From Streptomyces profundus (GTDB taxonomy: Bacteria > Actinomycetota > Actinomycetes > Streptomycetales > Streptomycetaceae): DNA of 64,000 nt. This document shows, one piece after another, positions 59,501-64,000 of the stretch (position 1 is the first letter of the stretch; the number at the start of each line of letters is the position of its first letter). The stretch spans positions 6,259,501 to 6,323,500 of the forward strand of contig NZ_CP082362.1 of NCBI RefSeq assembly GCF_020740535.1, given 5' to 3'. Made by a program: the position numbers and the translations under genes. Under the pieces are notes generated by a model, which had not been told where the DNA came from, made no database searches, and saw nothing but the letters and a program-made list of their open reading frames with translations.

Positions 59501-62319
59501 GCCGCTGGGAGGCGAGCGGCGTGTGGGCCCGGCGGATCGCCGTGGACTACGCGTCGCACTCCGCCCATGTCGACAGCGTCCGGGAGGAGTTGACGGAGGT
59601 CCTGGCGGGCATCGAACCCCGCTCCGGCACCATCCCGTTCCACTCCACCGTCACCGGTGAACTCCTGGACACCGCCTCCCTCGACGCCGAGTACTGGGTG
59701 CGCAACCTGCGGGGAACCGTCAACTTCCAGCAGACGGTCGCCGATCTCGCGCGGCGCGGCCACGGGCTCTTCGTCGAGGCCAGCCCCCACCCGGTGCTCA
59801 CCCTCGCGGTGGAGGACACGGCCAGGGCGGCCGGCGGGGACGCCGCGGCCGTGGGCTCGCTCCGACGCGGGGAGGGCGGCGGCGCCCAGTTCCTCAGGTC
59901 GCTGGCGCTCGCCTGGGTCAACGGGGCCTCCGTCGCCTGGACGTCCCTGCTGCCTGAGTCGGGCGCCCCGCTGCCGACCGACCTGCCGACGTACTCCTTC
60001 CAGCAGCAGCGCTACTGGCTCGGCGACACCGCCACACCGGGCGCCGGCACGCGGGGCGCCGCGCACGGCGGCGCCGTGTCGACGGACGAGAACGAACGCC
60101 ACTTCTGGCAGGTCGTGGAGTCGGGCGACCTCGGCTCCCTCAGCGAACTCCTCGACGTGGACGGCGATCTGCCGCTCCAGGAGGCGCTGCCGGCCCTGTC
60201 GGACTGGCGCCGCCGGGCCCAGGAGCGCTCCCGGACCGACGCTTTGCGCTACCAGGAGACCTGGGAGCCGCTGGGCGGCGCGACCGGCGGCGCCCTGGCC
60301 GGGACCTGGCTGGCCGTGCTGCCGCCCGAGTCCGACCCGGGCGCGGGACACGCGCGGGCCCAGGCCGTCGCCGACACCCTCGCCAGGGCGGGCGCCGACG
60401 TCCGGCGCCTGACGGTGGACGCCACCACGGACGACCGCGCGAGCGTCACCGCCACCCTGGAGCGGGCCCTGGCCGATGGCCAGGCCCCCGCCGGCGTCCT
60501 GTCGCTGCTCGCGCTCGACGGCCGCCCGCACCCCAAGCACGCCGGGCTGGTCGCCGGAGTCGCCGGCACCCTCCTGCTGACCCAGGCCGCCGCCGACGTC
60601 GGCGAGCGCCTGGCCGGGGCCCGCCTCTGGGCCCTCACCCAGGGGGCGGTCGCCGTCACCGACGCCGATGTCGCGGAGACCGCGCCGCATGCCGCCACCA
60701 GCCCGGTGCACGCCCAGATCTGGGGGCTCGGCCGTGTGACGGCGCTGGAACACCCCATGCTGTGGGGCGGGTTGATCGACCTGATCGAGCCGGGCGCGGC
60801 CGAGGGCGTCGACCGGGGCGACTGGGTGGCACCCGGCCTCGCCAGGGCGCTCGGCGACGAGGCAGGCGAGGACCAGTTCGCGCTGCGTCCCGGCGGCGTG
60901 TACGTCCGCCGGCTGGTGCCGGCACCGCCGGCCGAACCGGCCGGCCGGGAGTGGCGGCCCAGCGGCACCGTGCTGGTCACCGGCGGCGCGACCGGCGTCG
61001 CAGGCGAGGTGGCCCGCTGGGCCGCCCGCCAGGGAGCCGAGCATGTCGTGGTGACCGACGCCGTCGCGGGCGAGGGGCTCGACGCCTCGGGCCGTCGACT
61101 GGCCGCCGACCTCGTCGAGTTGGGGACGCGCGCCACCGTCACCGGCTGCCCGTCGGCCGACCGCGTCCAGCTTGAGTCGCTGATCGGACGACTCTCCGAC
61201 GCGGGCGACACCGTGCGGGCCCTGCTGCACACCGCGGTCTCCGTCGAGCTGACCGCCGTGGCCGAGACCGAACTGTCGCAGCTGGCCGAGGCCGTCACGG
61301 CCAAGGCCGTCGCGGCCGAACACCTGGAGTCCGTCCTCGACGAGGACGCGCTGGAGGCCGTCGTCTACTTCTCGTCGGTCACCGCGATCTGGGGCACCGG
61401 CGACCACGGCGCCTACGCCGCCGCCAACGCGCACCTGGACGCGCTCGCCCGGCGCCGCCGCGCCGCCGGCAGGACGGCAACCTCCGTGGCCTGGGCCGTG
61501 TGGGACGTCTTCACCGAGGAGGACCGGGACAACCCGGCGCTGACCCACGGGCTGCGCCAGGCGCGGGGCAACGGCATGCCGCCGCTGAAGCCGGAGCTCG
61601 CCCTGGCCGCCCTCCAACAGGCGCTTGACCACGGCACGGAGGCCGTGACGGTGGCGGACGTCGACTGGGAACGGTTCGTGCCCACCTTCACCCTGCTGCG
61701 CCCCAGCCGGCTGATCGAGGGCGTGCCGCAGGCCAGGGAGGCGCTGGCGGCGGCCGATGAGTCCGAGGCGGTGGACGAGTCCGCGGGAGACGCGCTCCGC
61801 GAGCGGCTCACCGGCCTCTCCGCCGAGGACCAGCAGCACGAGCTGACCCGGATGGTGTGCGCGCACGCCAGCTCCGTCCTCGGACACGGCCGGCAGGACG
61901 CCGTCGGCCCACAGCGCGCGTTCCGGGACATCGGCATCGAGTCGATGACCGCGATCGAGCTGCGGAACCGGCTGAACCGGGAGACCGGCCTCAGCCTGCC
62001 GTCGACACTCGTCTTCGAGTACCCGAACCCGACCGTGCTCGCCGAGCATCTGCGGGGCGAGATCCTGCGGGACGGCGCGCTGACGGTCGCCACCCTCCAC
62101 ACCGAACTCGACCGGATGGATCTCGATCCGTCCGAGGTCACGTCGAGCGAGGCGGAACGGCAGCAGATCGTGCGGCGCCTGGAGCGGATTCTCGCCAAGT
62201 GGAGCGGCACGGCCGACGCGAAGTCCGGCGAGAGCCAGACGGTCGCCGAGGACTTCGCCTCCGCCTCGGACGACGAAATGTTCGAATTCCTGCACAACGA
62301 GCTGGGAAAGCCGAGCTGA
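47533..62319 (+). CDS. Modular type I polyketide synthase, three extension modules
   Basis: 4928 residues from a GTG with GGGAG upstream. The start matches that of the next PKS ([11 protein letters not shown] docking coiled coil). Module 1: KS (C208), AT (S657; YASH 757-760), DH (H963 in [12 protein letters not shown]1130), KR with LDD (B-type) and Y1553, ACP (S1722). Module 2: KS from 52893, AT 54490-55330, KR 56250-56780 without LDD but with the Trp eight residues before the Tyr (A1-type), ACP about 57050-57310. Module 3: KS from 57372, AT 58985-59850, KR 60960-61510 with degenerate NADPH site, ACP about 61790-62060 with ESM instead of DSL. A C-terminal docking region follows ([16 protein letters not shown]). 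All ATs have GHSQGE and YASH, indicating methylmalonyl-CoA. No loading module, ER or thioesterase is present. Confidence 0.96.
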   Translation: MSANEEKLRDYLKLVTADLRQTRQQLQEAETRQHEPIAIVAMACRFPGGVNSPEELWRLIADGAEVISPLPEDRGWDLENLYDADHLAPGKSYLRGGGFLSDAADFDPDLFGIAPREALAMDPQQRVLLETAWETFERAGIPVRTLHGDDVGVFVGGVPQDYAPAVGDPVGHEVEGHIAVGNTTSVMSGRISYTFGLRGPAISVDTACSSSLVALHLAVQSLRRGECSLALAGGVTVMSSPGWIVDLSRQHGLSPDGRCKAFSDDADGFGPSEGAGLLLVERLSDARRNGHQVLAVIRGSAVNQDGASNGLTAPNDEAQEDVIRRALADARLSDHEVDAVEAHGTGTRLGDPIEAQALLATYGRARPADQPLRLGTVKTNIGHTQAAAGVAGVIKMVQAMRHGVLPKTLNVAAPSPHIDWEAGALELLTEARDWPRGEAPRRAGVSSFGISGTNAHLILEDVPSDDAAPSRVPAAPVEGAAVVPWALSSGSADGVRAQARRLRDFLNGQGADASIADVSWSLSATRVALPHRAVVIGDSRHELLAGLDALAGGEPAGQVATGATGAGSNAVFVFPGQGAQWVGMGLELAEEYPVFGEALRECAGALSRWVEWDVDEELRGDLSRVDVVQPLSWAVMVSLGRLWESFGVVPAAVVGHSQGEIAAAVVAGGLSLEDGARVVALRSRVIAGRLAGRGAMASVGLSVDEVSGWLEGVSGVSVAAVNGPESTVVAGDPGVVGELLGRWESGGVWARRIAVDYASHSEHVEGVRGELLAELAGVVPVSGRVPFYSALTGGLLDMAGLDAGYWFENLRNAVRFEDATRAVLGDGFGTFVEVSAHPVLGVALGETARAVGVEISVVGSLRRNEGGARRMLLSVGEAFAAGLPVDWHVQGERVDLPTYAFQRRRFWLGDHAAAGGGRVDAAGLGLSGADHPLLGASVGLAQGDEFVLTGRLSLASHAWLADHAVRGVVLLPGTGFVELAVRAGDQVGAGSVEELTLEAPLVFSGEAGVRLQVVVGGVDGSGRRSVAVYSRPEDVEESESWVRHASGVLGVEVTGASSVAEGVWPPEGAEALEVEDFYASAAEAGYDYGPAFRGLRAAWRRGGELFAEVVLPEEQRADATRFGVHPALLDAALHVFRFSPVSGEEGEQRLPFSWEGVSLHASGATELRVRLTDVGTDAVALVAEDPTGQPVITVPSLAVRAISEEQLRQARDEVSDALFQVDWVLAGAADAPDAAELGPWARIGAQETAYPDLAALRAALDADASVPGIVVWDVPAVGADADQATEVRALLVRVLGEIQAWLAEDRLAASRLVLLTRGAVAGTDPAATSVWGLLRSAQSEHPDRFLLIDVDTDAESADGALESALARAVDQDEPQLSLRADGLFVPRLARAVTADANAREWNPEGTVVVTGGLGTVGRHVARHVVVSRGVRHVVLTSRRGLEAPGAVEVRDELAALGAEVSVVACDTAEREAVAALLAGIPADRPLTALIHSAGVLDDGVVEALTAEQVDRVLRPKLDAALHLDELTRGMDLAAFVVFSSAAGVLGTPGQGNYAAANAWLDALALRRRAAGLPAVSMAWGLWAEASGMTGHLSREDLARMARLGVSPFTSDQGLALFDAALGAEEALVAPVRLDTRALRARAAENGVPGMLRGLVRVPVRRAVAGAAAGESSLVARLAGLSDARREQVLTDLVREHTSAVLGHAGSGAVEAGRGFKDLGLDSLMAVELRNRLNAATGLRLSATVIFDYPTPARLAGLLGEELADSGPASTDTSATRGAVAIAAGVDEPIAIVGMACRFPGGVGSPEDLWRLVDERGEVVSDPPEWREWDATGFYHPDPEHPGTSHVRRGGFLEEADRFDAELFGISPREALAMDPQQRVLLETAWEVFERAGIDVDTLRGSDTGVFTGIMSQGYASRLHEVPEEVEGYLSTGSAGSVGSGRLSYSFGLEGPAVTVDTACSSSLVALHLAVQSLRQGECSLALVGGVTVMSEPSLFVEFGRQGGLSVDGRCKAFADDADGFGPSEGAGLLLVERLSDARRNGHRVLAVVRGSAVNQDGASSGLTAPNGPSQQRVIRQALANARLTPGDVDVVEAHGTGTPLGDPIEAQALMATYGRERGERGPLWLGSVKSNIGHTQAAAGVAGVIKMVMAMRHGVLPGTLHVDEPSSHIDWDAGAVELLTESRPWAEDGGRRRAAVSSFGISGTNAHVILEAPERADVEVPAVVEELPVDGSGVVPLVVSGKSEGALRGVAGRLVDFVGSGSGSVSGVAGALVGGRSVLDWRGVVVAGDRDEALVGLGGLALGEPVGSVVEGSVVAGGARVVFVFPGQGSQWVGMARELWGSSEVFRGSMVACGEALRPFVDFDFEVALEDEGLLSRVDVVQPVLWAVMVSLARVWESFGVVPSAVVGHSQGEIAAAVVAGGLSLEDGARVVALRSRLIAGRLAGGGGMVSVPLPVEELELPEGVSVAAVNGPNSVVVAGEVAGVEAVLASVERSRRIAVDYASHSAQVEVIRDELLEVLAGVEPVSGVVPFYSSLTGGLLDMAGLDAGYWFENLRNTVRFEDATRALLGDGLNVLVEVSAHPVLGVALGETVEVVGGDAVVTGTLRRGEGGLRRLLVSLGEVFVAGVSVDWSPVVPVGGGVLVSGVDLPTYAFQRERFWLSGSVRSVGGVDEELWGAVERGELDLGAEAVAALRVWREGSRARAEVDSWRYGVDWVPVSVGGGGSLSGTWVVAGAESGERDVWVERLRGWGAEVVVSGLDVVAKVFTEVDAASVVGVVSLSVDPLEVLGLVRVLWGEVEFGGRLWLVSRGGALGVVGSDVGSVLEASQVWGLGRVVGLEHPGGWGGLLDVPVVVDELVWRGVLGVLSGGAGDEDQLAVRGSGVLGRRLVRRPLGGRVAVRSWRPRGTVLVTGGTGALGGHIARWLARNGAERLVLTSRRGRAAEGAVELERELVEAGVEVTIAACDVADREGLAEALAGLDITAVFHTAGVGWHVPVVEVSSEQYLDTTASKVLGTRNLHEVLGDSLEAFVLYSSNAGVWGSAGQSAYAAANAYLDAFAEWRRSQGLVATSVAWGAWAGDGLAADDETDEFLRRRGVLGMAPETAVQALVQAVEHDETFVAVADVDWETFTPTYTALRRRPLIEAVPEVAALLAAEAEADGASSSSRSAFAQRIEDKSAEERHRLVLELVRAQAAAVLGRSSAEGVAPGRPFKDFGFDSLTAVELRKRLSEATGVKLSSTIVFDHPTPQALAEHILDQAFGADTRVYSAAPIAGGTQVDDEPIAIVGMACRYPGGISSPEELWQLVVDGGDVVSGYPGNRGWDVERLYHPDPDHPGTTYLREGGFLMDVADFDAEFFGISPREALAIDPQQRLLLETTWETFERAGIVPSSVKGSPVGVFVGGSATGYGTDGASAPESVEGYALTGSMTSIISGRIAYTFGLEGPAVTVDTACSSSLVALHQAMQALRLGECTMALAGGVTVMSSLGGIVEFSRQRGLSPDGRCRAFSADADGFGPSEGVGLLLVERLSDARRNGHQVLAVVRGSAVNQDGASNGLTAPNGPSQQRVIRQSLANAGLAPEEIDAVEAHGTGTPLGDPIEAQALLATYGEDRPTDRPLWLGSVKSNIGHTSSAAGAAGIIKMVMAMRHGMLPKTLHVSEPSPHIDWDAGSVALLTEARAWPRTGEPRRAGVSSFGISGTNAHVIVEEAPDWSEERPAEAPVTTHDGSLLPWLVSSRTEPALRAQAGRLAGYARDHDGQDTPLDIVGVAGALVSTRAALEHRAVVLGADRAELLAGLAALAEGDQGGGAVVGSVRSDARAVFVFPGQGAQWVGMGLELAEEYPVFGDALRECAAALSRWVEWDVHEELRGDLSRVDVVQPLSWAVMVSLGRLWESFGVTPAAVVGHSQGEIAAAVVAGGLSLEDGARVVALRSRVIAGRLAGRGAMASVGLSVDEVSGWLEGVSGVSVAAVNSPESTVVAGDPAAVEELLGRWEASGVWARRIAVDYASHSAHVDSVREELTEVLAGIEPRSGTIPFHSTVTGELLDTASLDAEYWVRNLRGTVNFQQTVADLARRGHGLFVEASPHPVLTLAVEDTARAAGGDAAAVGSLRRGEGGGAQFLRSLALAWVNGASVAWTSLLPESGAPLPTDLPTYSFQQQRYWLGDTATPGAGTRGAAHGGAVSTDENERHFWQVVESGDLGSLSELLDVDGDLPLQEALPALSDWRRRAQERSRTDALRYQETWEPLGGATGGALAGTWLAVLPPESDPGAGHARAQAVADTLARAGADVRRLTVDATTDDRASVTATLERALADGQAPAGVLSLLALDGRPHPKHAGLVAGVAGTLLLTQAAADVGERLAGARLWALTQGAVAVTDADVAETAPHAATSPVHAQIWGLGRVTALEHPMLWGGLIDLIEPGAAEGVDRGDWVAPGLARALGDEAGEDQFALRPGGVYVRRLVPAPPAEPAGREWRPSGTVLVTGGATGVAGEVARWAARQGAEHVVVTDAVAGEGLDASGRRLAADLVELGTRATVTGCPSADRVQLESLIGRLSDAGDTVRALLHTAVSVELTAVAETELSQLAEAVTAKAVAAEHLESVLDEDALEAVVYFSSVTAIWGTGDHGAYAAANAHLDALARRRRAAGRTATSVAWAVWDVFTEEDRDNPALTHGLRQARGNGMPPLKPELALAALQQALDHGTEAVTVADVDWERFVPTFTLLRPSRLIEGVPQAREALAAADESEAVDESAGDALRERLTGLSAEDQQHELTRMVCAHASSVLGHGRQDAVGPQRAFRDIGIESMTAIELRNRLNRETGLSLPSTLVFEYPNPTVLAEHLRGEILRDGALTVATLHTELDRMDLDPSEVTSSEAERQQIVRRLERILAKWSGTADAKSGESQTVAEDFASASDDEMFEFLHNELGKPS
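49240..49733 (+). repeat. AT-domain repeat block, copy in module 1 (partner 58989-59482)
   Basis: This stretch, from the FPGQGAQ motif to the ESTVVAGDP motif of AT1, is nearly identical at the DNA level to 58989-59482 in AT3, with long runs of exact identity including synonymous sites. The similarity stops abruptly after the VVAGDP motif, where the two ATs diverge. This pattern fits gene conversion between modules. Confidence 0.85.
49891..50083 (+). repeat. AT C-terminal repeat block, copy in module 1 (partner 55126-55318)
   Basis: The segment encoding the post-YASH part of AT1 ([22 protein letters not shown] through [11 protein letters not shown]) is almost the same in AT2 at 55126-55318, including rare TTG and TTT codons. 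AT1 thus looks like a mosaic: its first half matches AT3 and its second half AT2. Confidence 0.85.
58843..58894 (+). repeat. Exact 52-bp repeat in the KS-AT linker (partner 63949-64000)
   Basis: The 52 bases encoding [17 protein letters not shown] in module 3 are repeated exactly at the right edge of the window in the next PKS. The repeat probably continues beyond 64000 into that module's AT, as it does from 58895 onward here. Confidence 0.9.
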
Positions 62320-62391
62320 TCGGCCCCTCGCGTCGGTAGAGACGCGCCGGCGACCTCTTACGTTATCTCGACCATTCCCAGGGAGCCTGCC

Positions 62392-64000
62392 ATGGCGAAC
62401 GAAGAAAAGCTCCGCGACTACCTCAAGTGGGCCACGGCCGAACTGCACACGGCCAGGCGCCGACTTGAGGAGGTCGAAGCGGCCGGCTCCGAGCCGATCG
62501 CGATCGTCGGCATGGCGTGCCGCTACCCGGGCGGAGCCACCTCGCCCGAGTCCTTCTGGGAACTGGTCAACAACGGCGTCGACGCCGTGAGCGAGATGCC
62601 GAAGGACCGGGGCTGGGACGTCGAGGGGCTGTACGACCCGGATTCCAAGGGCGACGGCACCACCTACTGCCGCGAGGCCGGCTTCCTGGACAACATCGCC
62701 GACTTCGACCCTTCGTTCTTCGGGATATCCCCGCGCGAGGCGCTGGCGATGGACCCCCAGCAGCGGCTCCTGCTGGAAATCACCTGGGAGGCGTTCGAAC
62801 GGTCGGGTATCGACCCGTCGTCGCTGAAGGGCCGCCAGTTCGGCTCCTTCGTCGGCAACAACGTCGTCGACTACATCTGGCCCTTCGCCTCGGACATGCC
62901 GGAGGGCTTCTCCGGCCATCTGATGACGGGCAACTCCGCTTCGGTGCTCTCCGGGCGCCCCTCCTACACGCTCGGCCTTGAGGGCCCCGCCGTCACGGTG
63001 GACACCGCCTGCTCCTCGTCGCTGGTCGCCCTGCACCTCGCCGTCCAGGCGCTGCGTCAGAACGAGTGCTCCATGGCACTGGTCGCCGGCGTGACGGTGC
63101 TGTCGACGCCCCTTCAGTTCATCACCTTCAGCGCCCAGCAGGGCCTCGCCCGCGACGGCCGCTGCAAGCCGTTCTCGGCCTCGGCCGACGGCATGGGCCT
63201 CGCCGAGGGCGCCGGCGCGCTGCTGGTCGAGCGCCTCTCCGACGCGCGCCGCAACGGGCACCCGGTGCTGGCCGTGGTGCGCGGCTCCGCCATCAACCAG
63301 GACGGCGCCTCCAACGGCCTGACCGCCCCCAACGGCGCGTCCCAACAGCGCGTCATCCGGCAGGCCCTGGACAACGCCGGCGTCACCACGACCGAGGTGG
63401 ACGTGGTGGAGGCGCACGGCACCGGCACCACCCTGGGCGACCCGATCGAGGCGCACGCGCTGCTCGCCACCTACGGGCAGGGCCGTCCCGAGAACCGTCC
63501 GCTGTGGCTTGGCTCCGTCAAGTCCAACATCGGGCACACCGGCGCCGCCGCCGGCGTCGCCGGCGTCATCAAGATGGTGATGGCGATGCGGCACGGGCTG
63601 CTGCCCAAGTCGCTGTACGCCGACGACCTCTCCCCGCACATCGACTGGTCCTCCGGCGCCGTGACCCCGCTCGCCGAGGCGCGCCCCTGGGACGAGAACC
63701 AGGACGACACCCGCCGGTTCGCCATCTCCTCCTTCGGCATCAGCGGCACCAACGCCCATGTGATCATCGAGCAGCCGGCGGCGGCCGAGGACACGGCCGA
63801 GGCACCGGCGCCCACCCCGGCGGACACCCGGGTCCTCCCCTGGGCGCTCTCCGCCGCGACCCCTGACGCGCTGCGCGCGCAGGCCGCCGGCTGGCAGGAC
63901 TTCGCGGCCGGGCGCCCCGAGGTGACGCCCGGAGAGATCGGCTGGTCACTGGTCTCGACGCGGGCCGCGTTGGAGCACCGTGCGGTGGTGTTGGGCGCGG
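62392..64000 (+). CDS. Modular type I polyketide synthase, N-terminal part (runs off window)
   Basis: 536 codons from an ATG with GGGAG upstream, 72 bp after the first PKS, open to the window end. An N-terminal docking coiled coil ([17 protein letters not shown]) is followed by a complete KS at about residues 33-460: [13 protein letters not shown] active-site cysteine, [12 protein letters not shown] and [10 protein letters not shown] histidines. The KS-AT linker begins [15 protein letters not shown]. It is normal in length with an active-site cysteine, so it is an extending KS, not a KSQ loader. The linker's last 52 bp are an exact copy of the equivalent linker in module 3 of the preceding protein. 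Confidence 0.95.
   Translation, partial: MANEEKLRDYLKWATAELHTARRRLEEVEAAGSEPIAIVGMACRYPGGATSPESFWELVNNGVDAVSEMPKDRGWDVEGLYDPDSKGDGTTYCREAGFLDNIADFDPSFFGISPREALAMDPQQRLLLEITWEAFERSGIDPSSLKGRQFGSFVGNNVVDYIWPFASDMPEGFSGHLMTGNSASVLSGRPSYTLGLEGPAVTVDTACSSSLVALHLAVQALRQNECSMALVAGVTVLSTPLQFITFSAQQGLARDGRCKPFSASADGMGLAEGAGALLVERLSDARRNGHPVLAVVRGSAINQDGASNGLTAPNGASQQRVIRQALDNAGVTTTEVDVVEAHGTGTTLGDPIEAHALLATYGQGRPENRPLWLGSVKSNIGHTGAAAGVAGVIKMVMAMRHGLLPKSLYADDLSPHIDWSSGAVTPLAEARPWDENQDDTRRFAISSFGISGTNAHVIIEQPAAAEDTAEAPAPTPADTRVLPWALSAATPDALRAQAAGWQDFAAGRPEVTPGEIGWSLVSTRAALEHRAVVLGA

Noticed and set aside
57022..63759. 2245-codon open frame on the - strand spanning both PKS genes
   Set aside because: It runs across two real PKS genes in antisense and has shadow composition (Gly/Arg/Ala/Val-rich, no motifs).
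1..64000. CRISPR arrays, rRNA or tRNA genes, insertion sequences
   Set aside because: No regularly spaced short repeats with unique spacers, no rRNA or tRNA-like stretches and no transposase motifs were seen on reading the window.

Overview
The window is very GC-rich, with the codon bias, GTG starts, DUF397/XRE pair, SARP and LAL regulators and tightly overlapping operons typical of a Streptomyces-like actinomycete. It looks like part of a chromosome arm in which a peptide (RiPP) cluster, a vitamin B12 uptake operon and a modular type I polyketide cluster lie side by side.

Region 1 (1-9.7 kb) is accessory. It holds the N-terminus of a probable aminoglycoside-phosphotransferase-like protein, a DinB-fold protein, a phosphatidylserine-decarboxylase-like pyruvoyl enzyme, an XRE/DUF397 pair, and a four-gene operon (TPR protein, CHAT protease-NTPase-TPR protein, 49-aa protein, three-helix membrane protein) that looks like an uncharacterised conflict or defence system.

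Region 2 (about 10-33 kb) begins with a deletion scar (tail of an NAD(P)-binding protein abutting a TetR gene). It then carries a thiazole/oxazole-modified peptide cluster. Three 58-aa precursor genes, all missed by ordinary ORF calling, lie in tandem on the + strand (15078-16121). Each is preceded by the same three-unit repeat array about 106 bp before its start codon. A ten-gene operon on the - strand (32.9 to 16.75 kb) encodes a SARP activator, an RRE/ThiF-like leader-binding protein, a YcaO cyclodehydratase, a SagB dehydrogenase, a split LanB dehydratase (glutamylation and elimination proteins), an RRE-bearing M50 protease, a two-component ABC exporter and a second YcaO protein. A LuxR-type regulator, a methyltransferase, an M20 amidohydrolase with a coupled 83-aa protein, and a secreted I36-type inhibitor sit around the precursors. 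Only one thiopeptide-type (SpaB_C) protein is present, so a pyridine-cored thiopeptide is not assured. A linear or otherwise unusual azole/dehydro-amino-acid peptide is the more economical guess.

Region 3 (33.3-42.9 kb) has a FabH-like ketosynthase and an ECF transporter operon: an alpha-toroid secreted protein, a DUF4430-like secreted protein, EcfT, a fused double ATPase and an S component. A sequence closely matching a cobalamin riboswitch lies upstream, so vitamin B12 uptake is the likely role. The two secreted proteins recall the two-domain plan of animal intrinsic factor/transcobalamin.

Region 4 (43-64 kb) has a spacer with a lower-GC patch, a LAL-family regulator, a 71-aa protein and the beginning of a modular PKS. 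The first PKS (4928 aa) has three modules (KS-AT-DH-KR-ACP, KS-AT-KR-ACP, KS-AT-KR(redox-dead)-ACP), all with methylmalonyl-type AT motifs. It starts with a docking domain rather than a loading module. The second PKS runs off the window. Long near-identical DNA blocks among the AT domains point to gene conversion.
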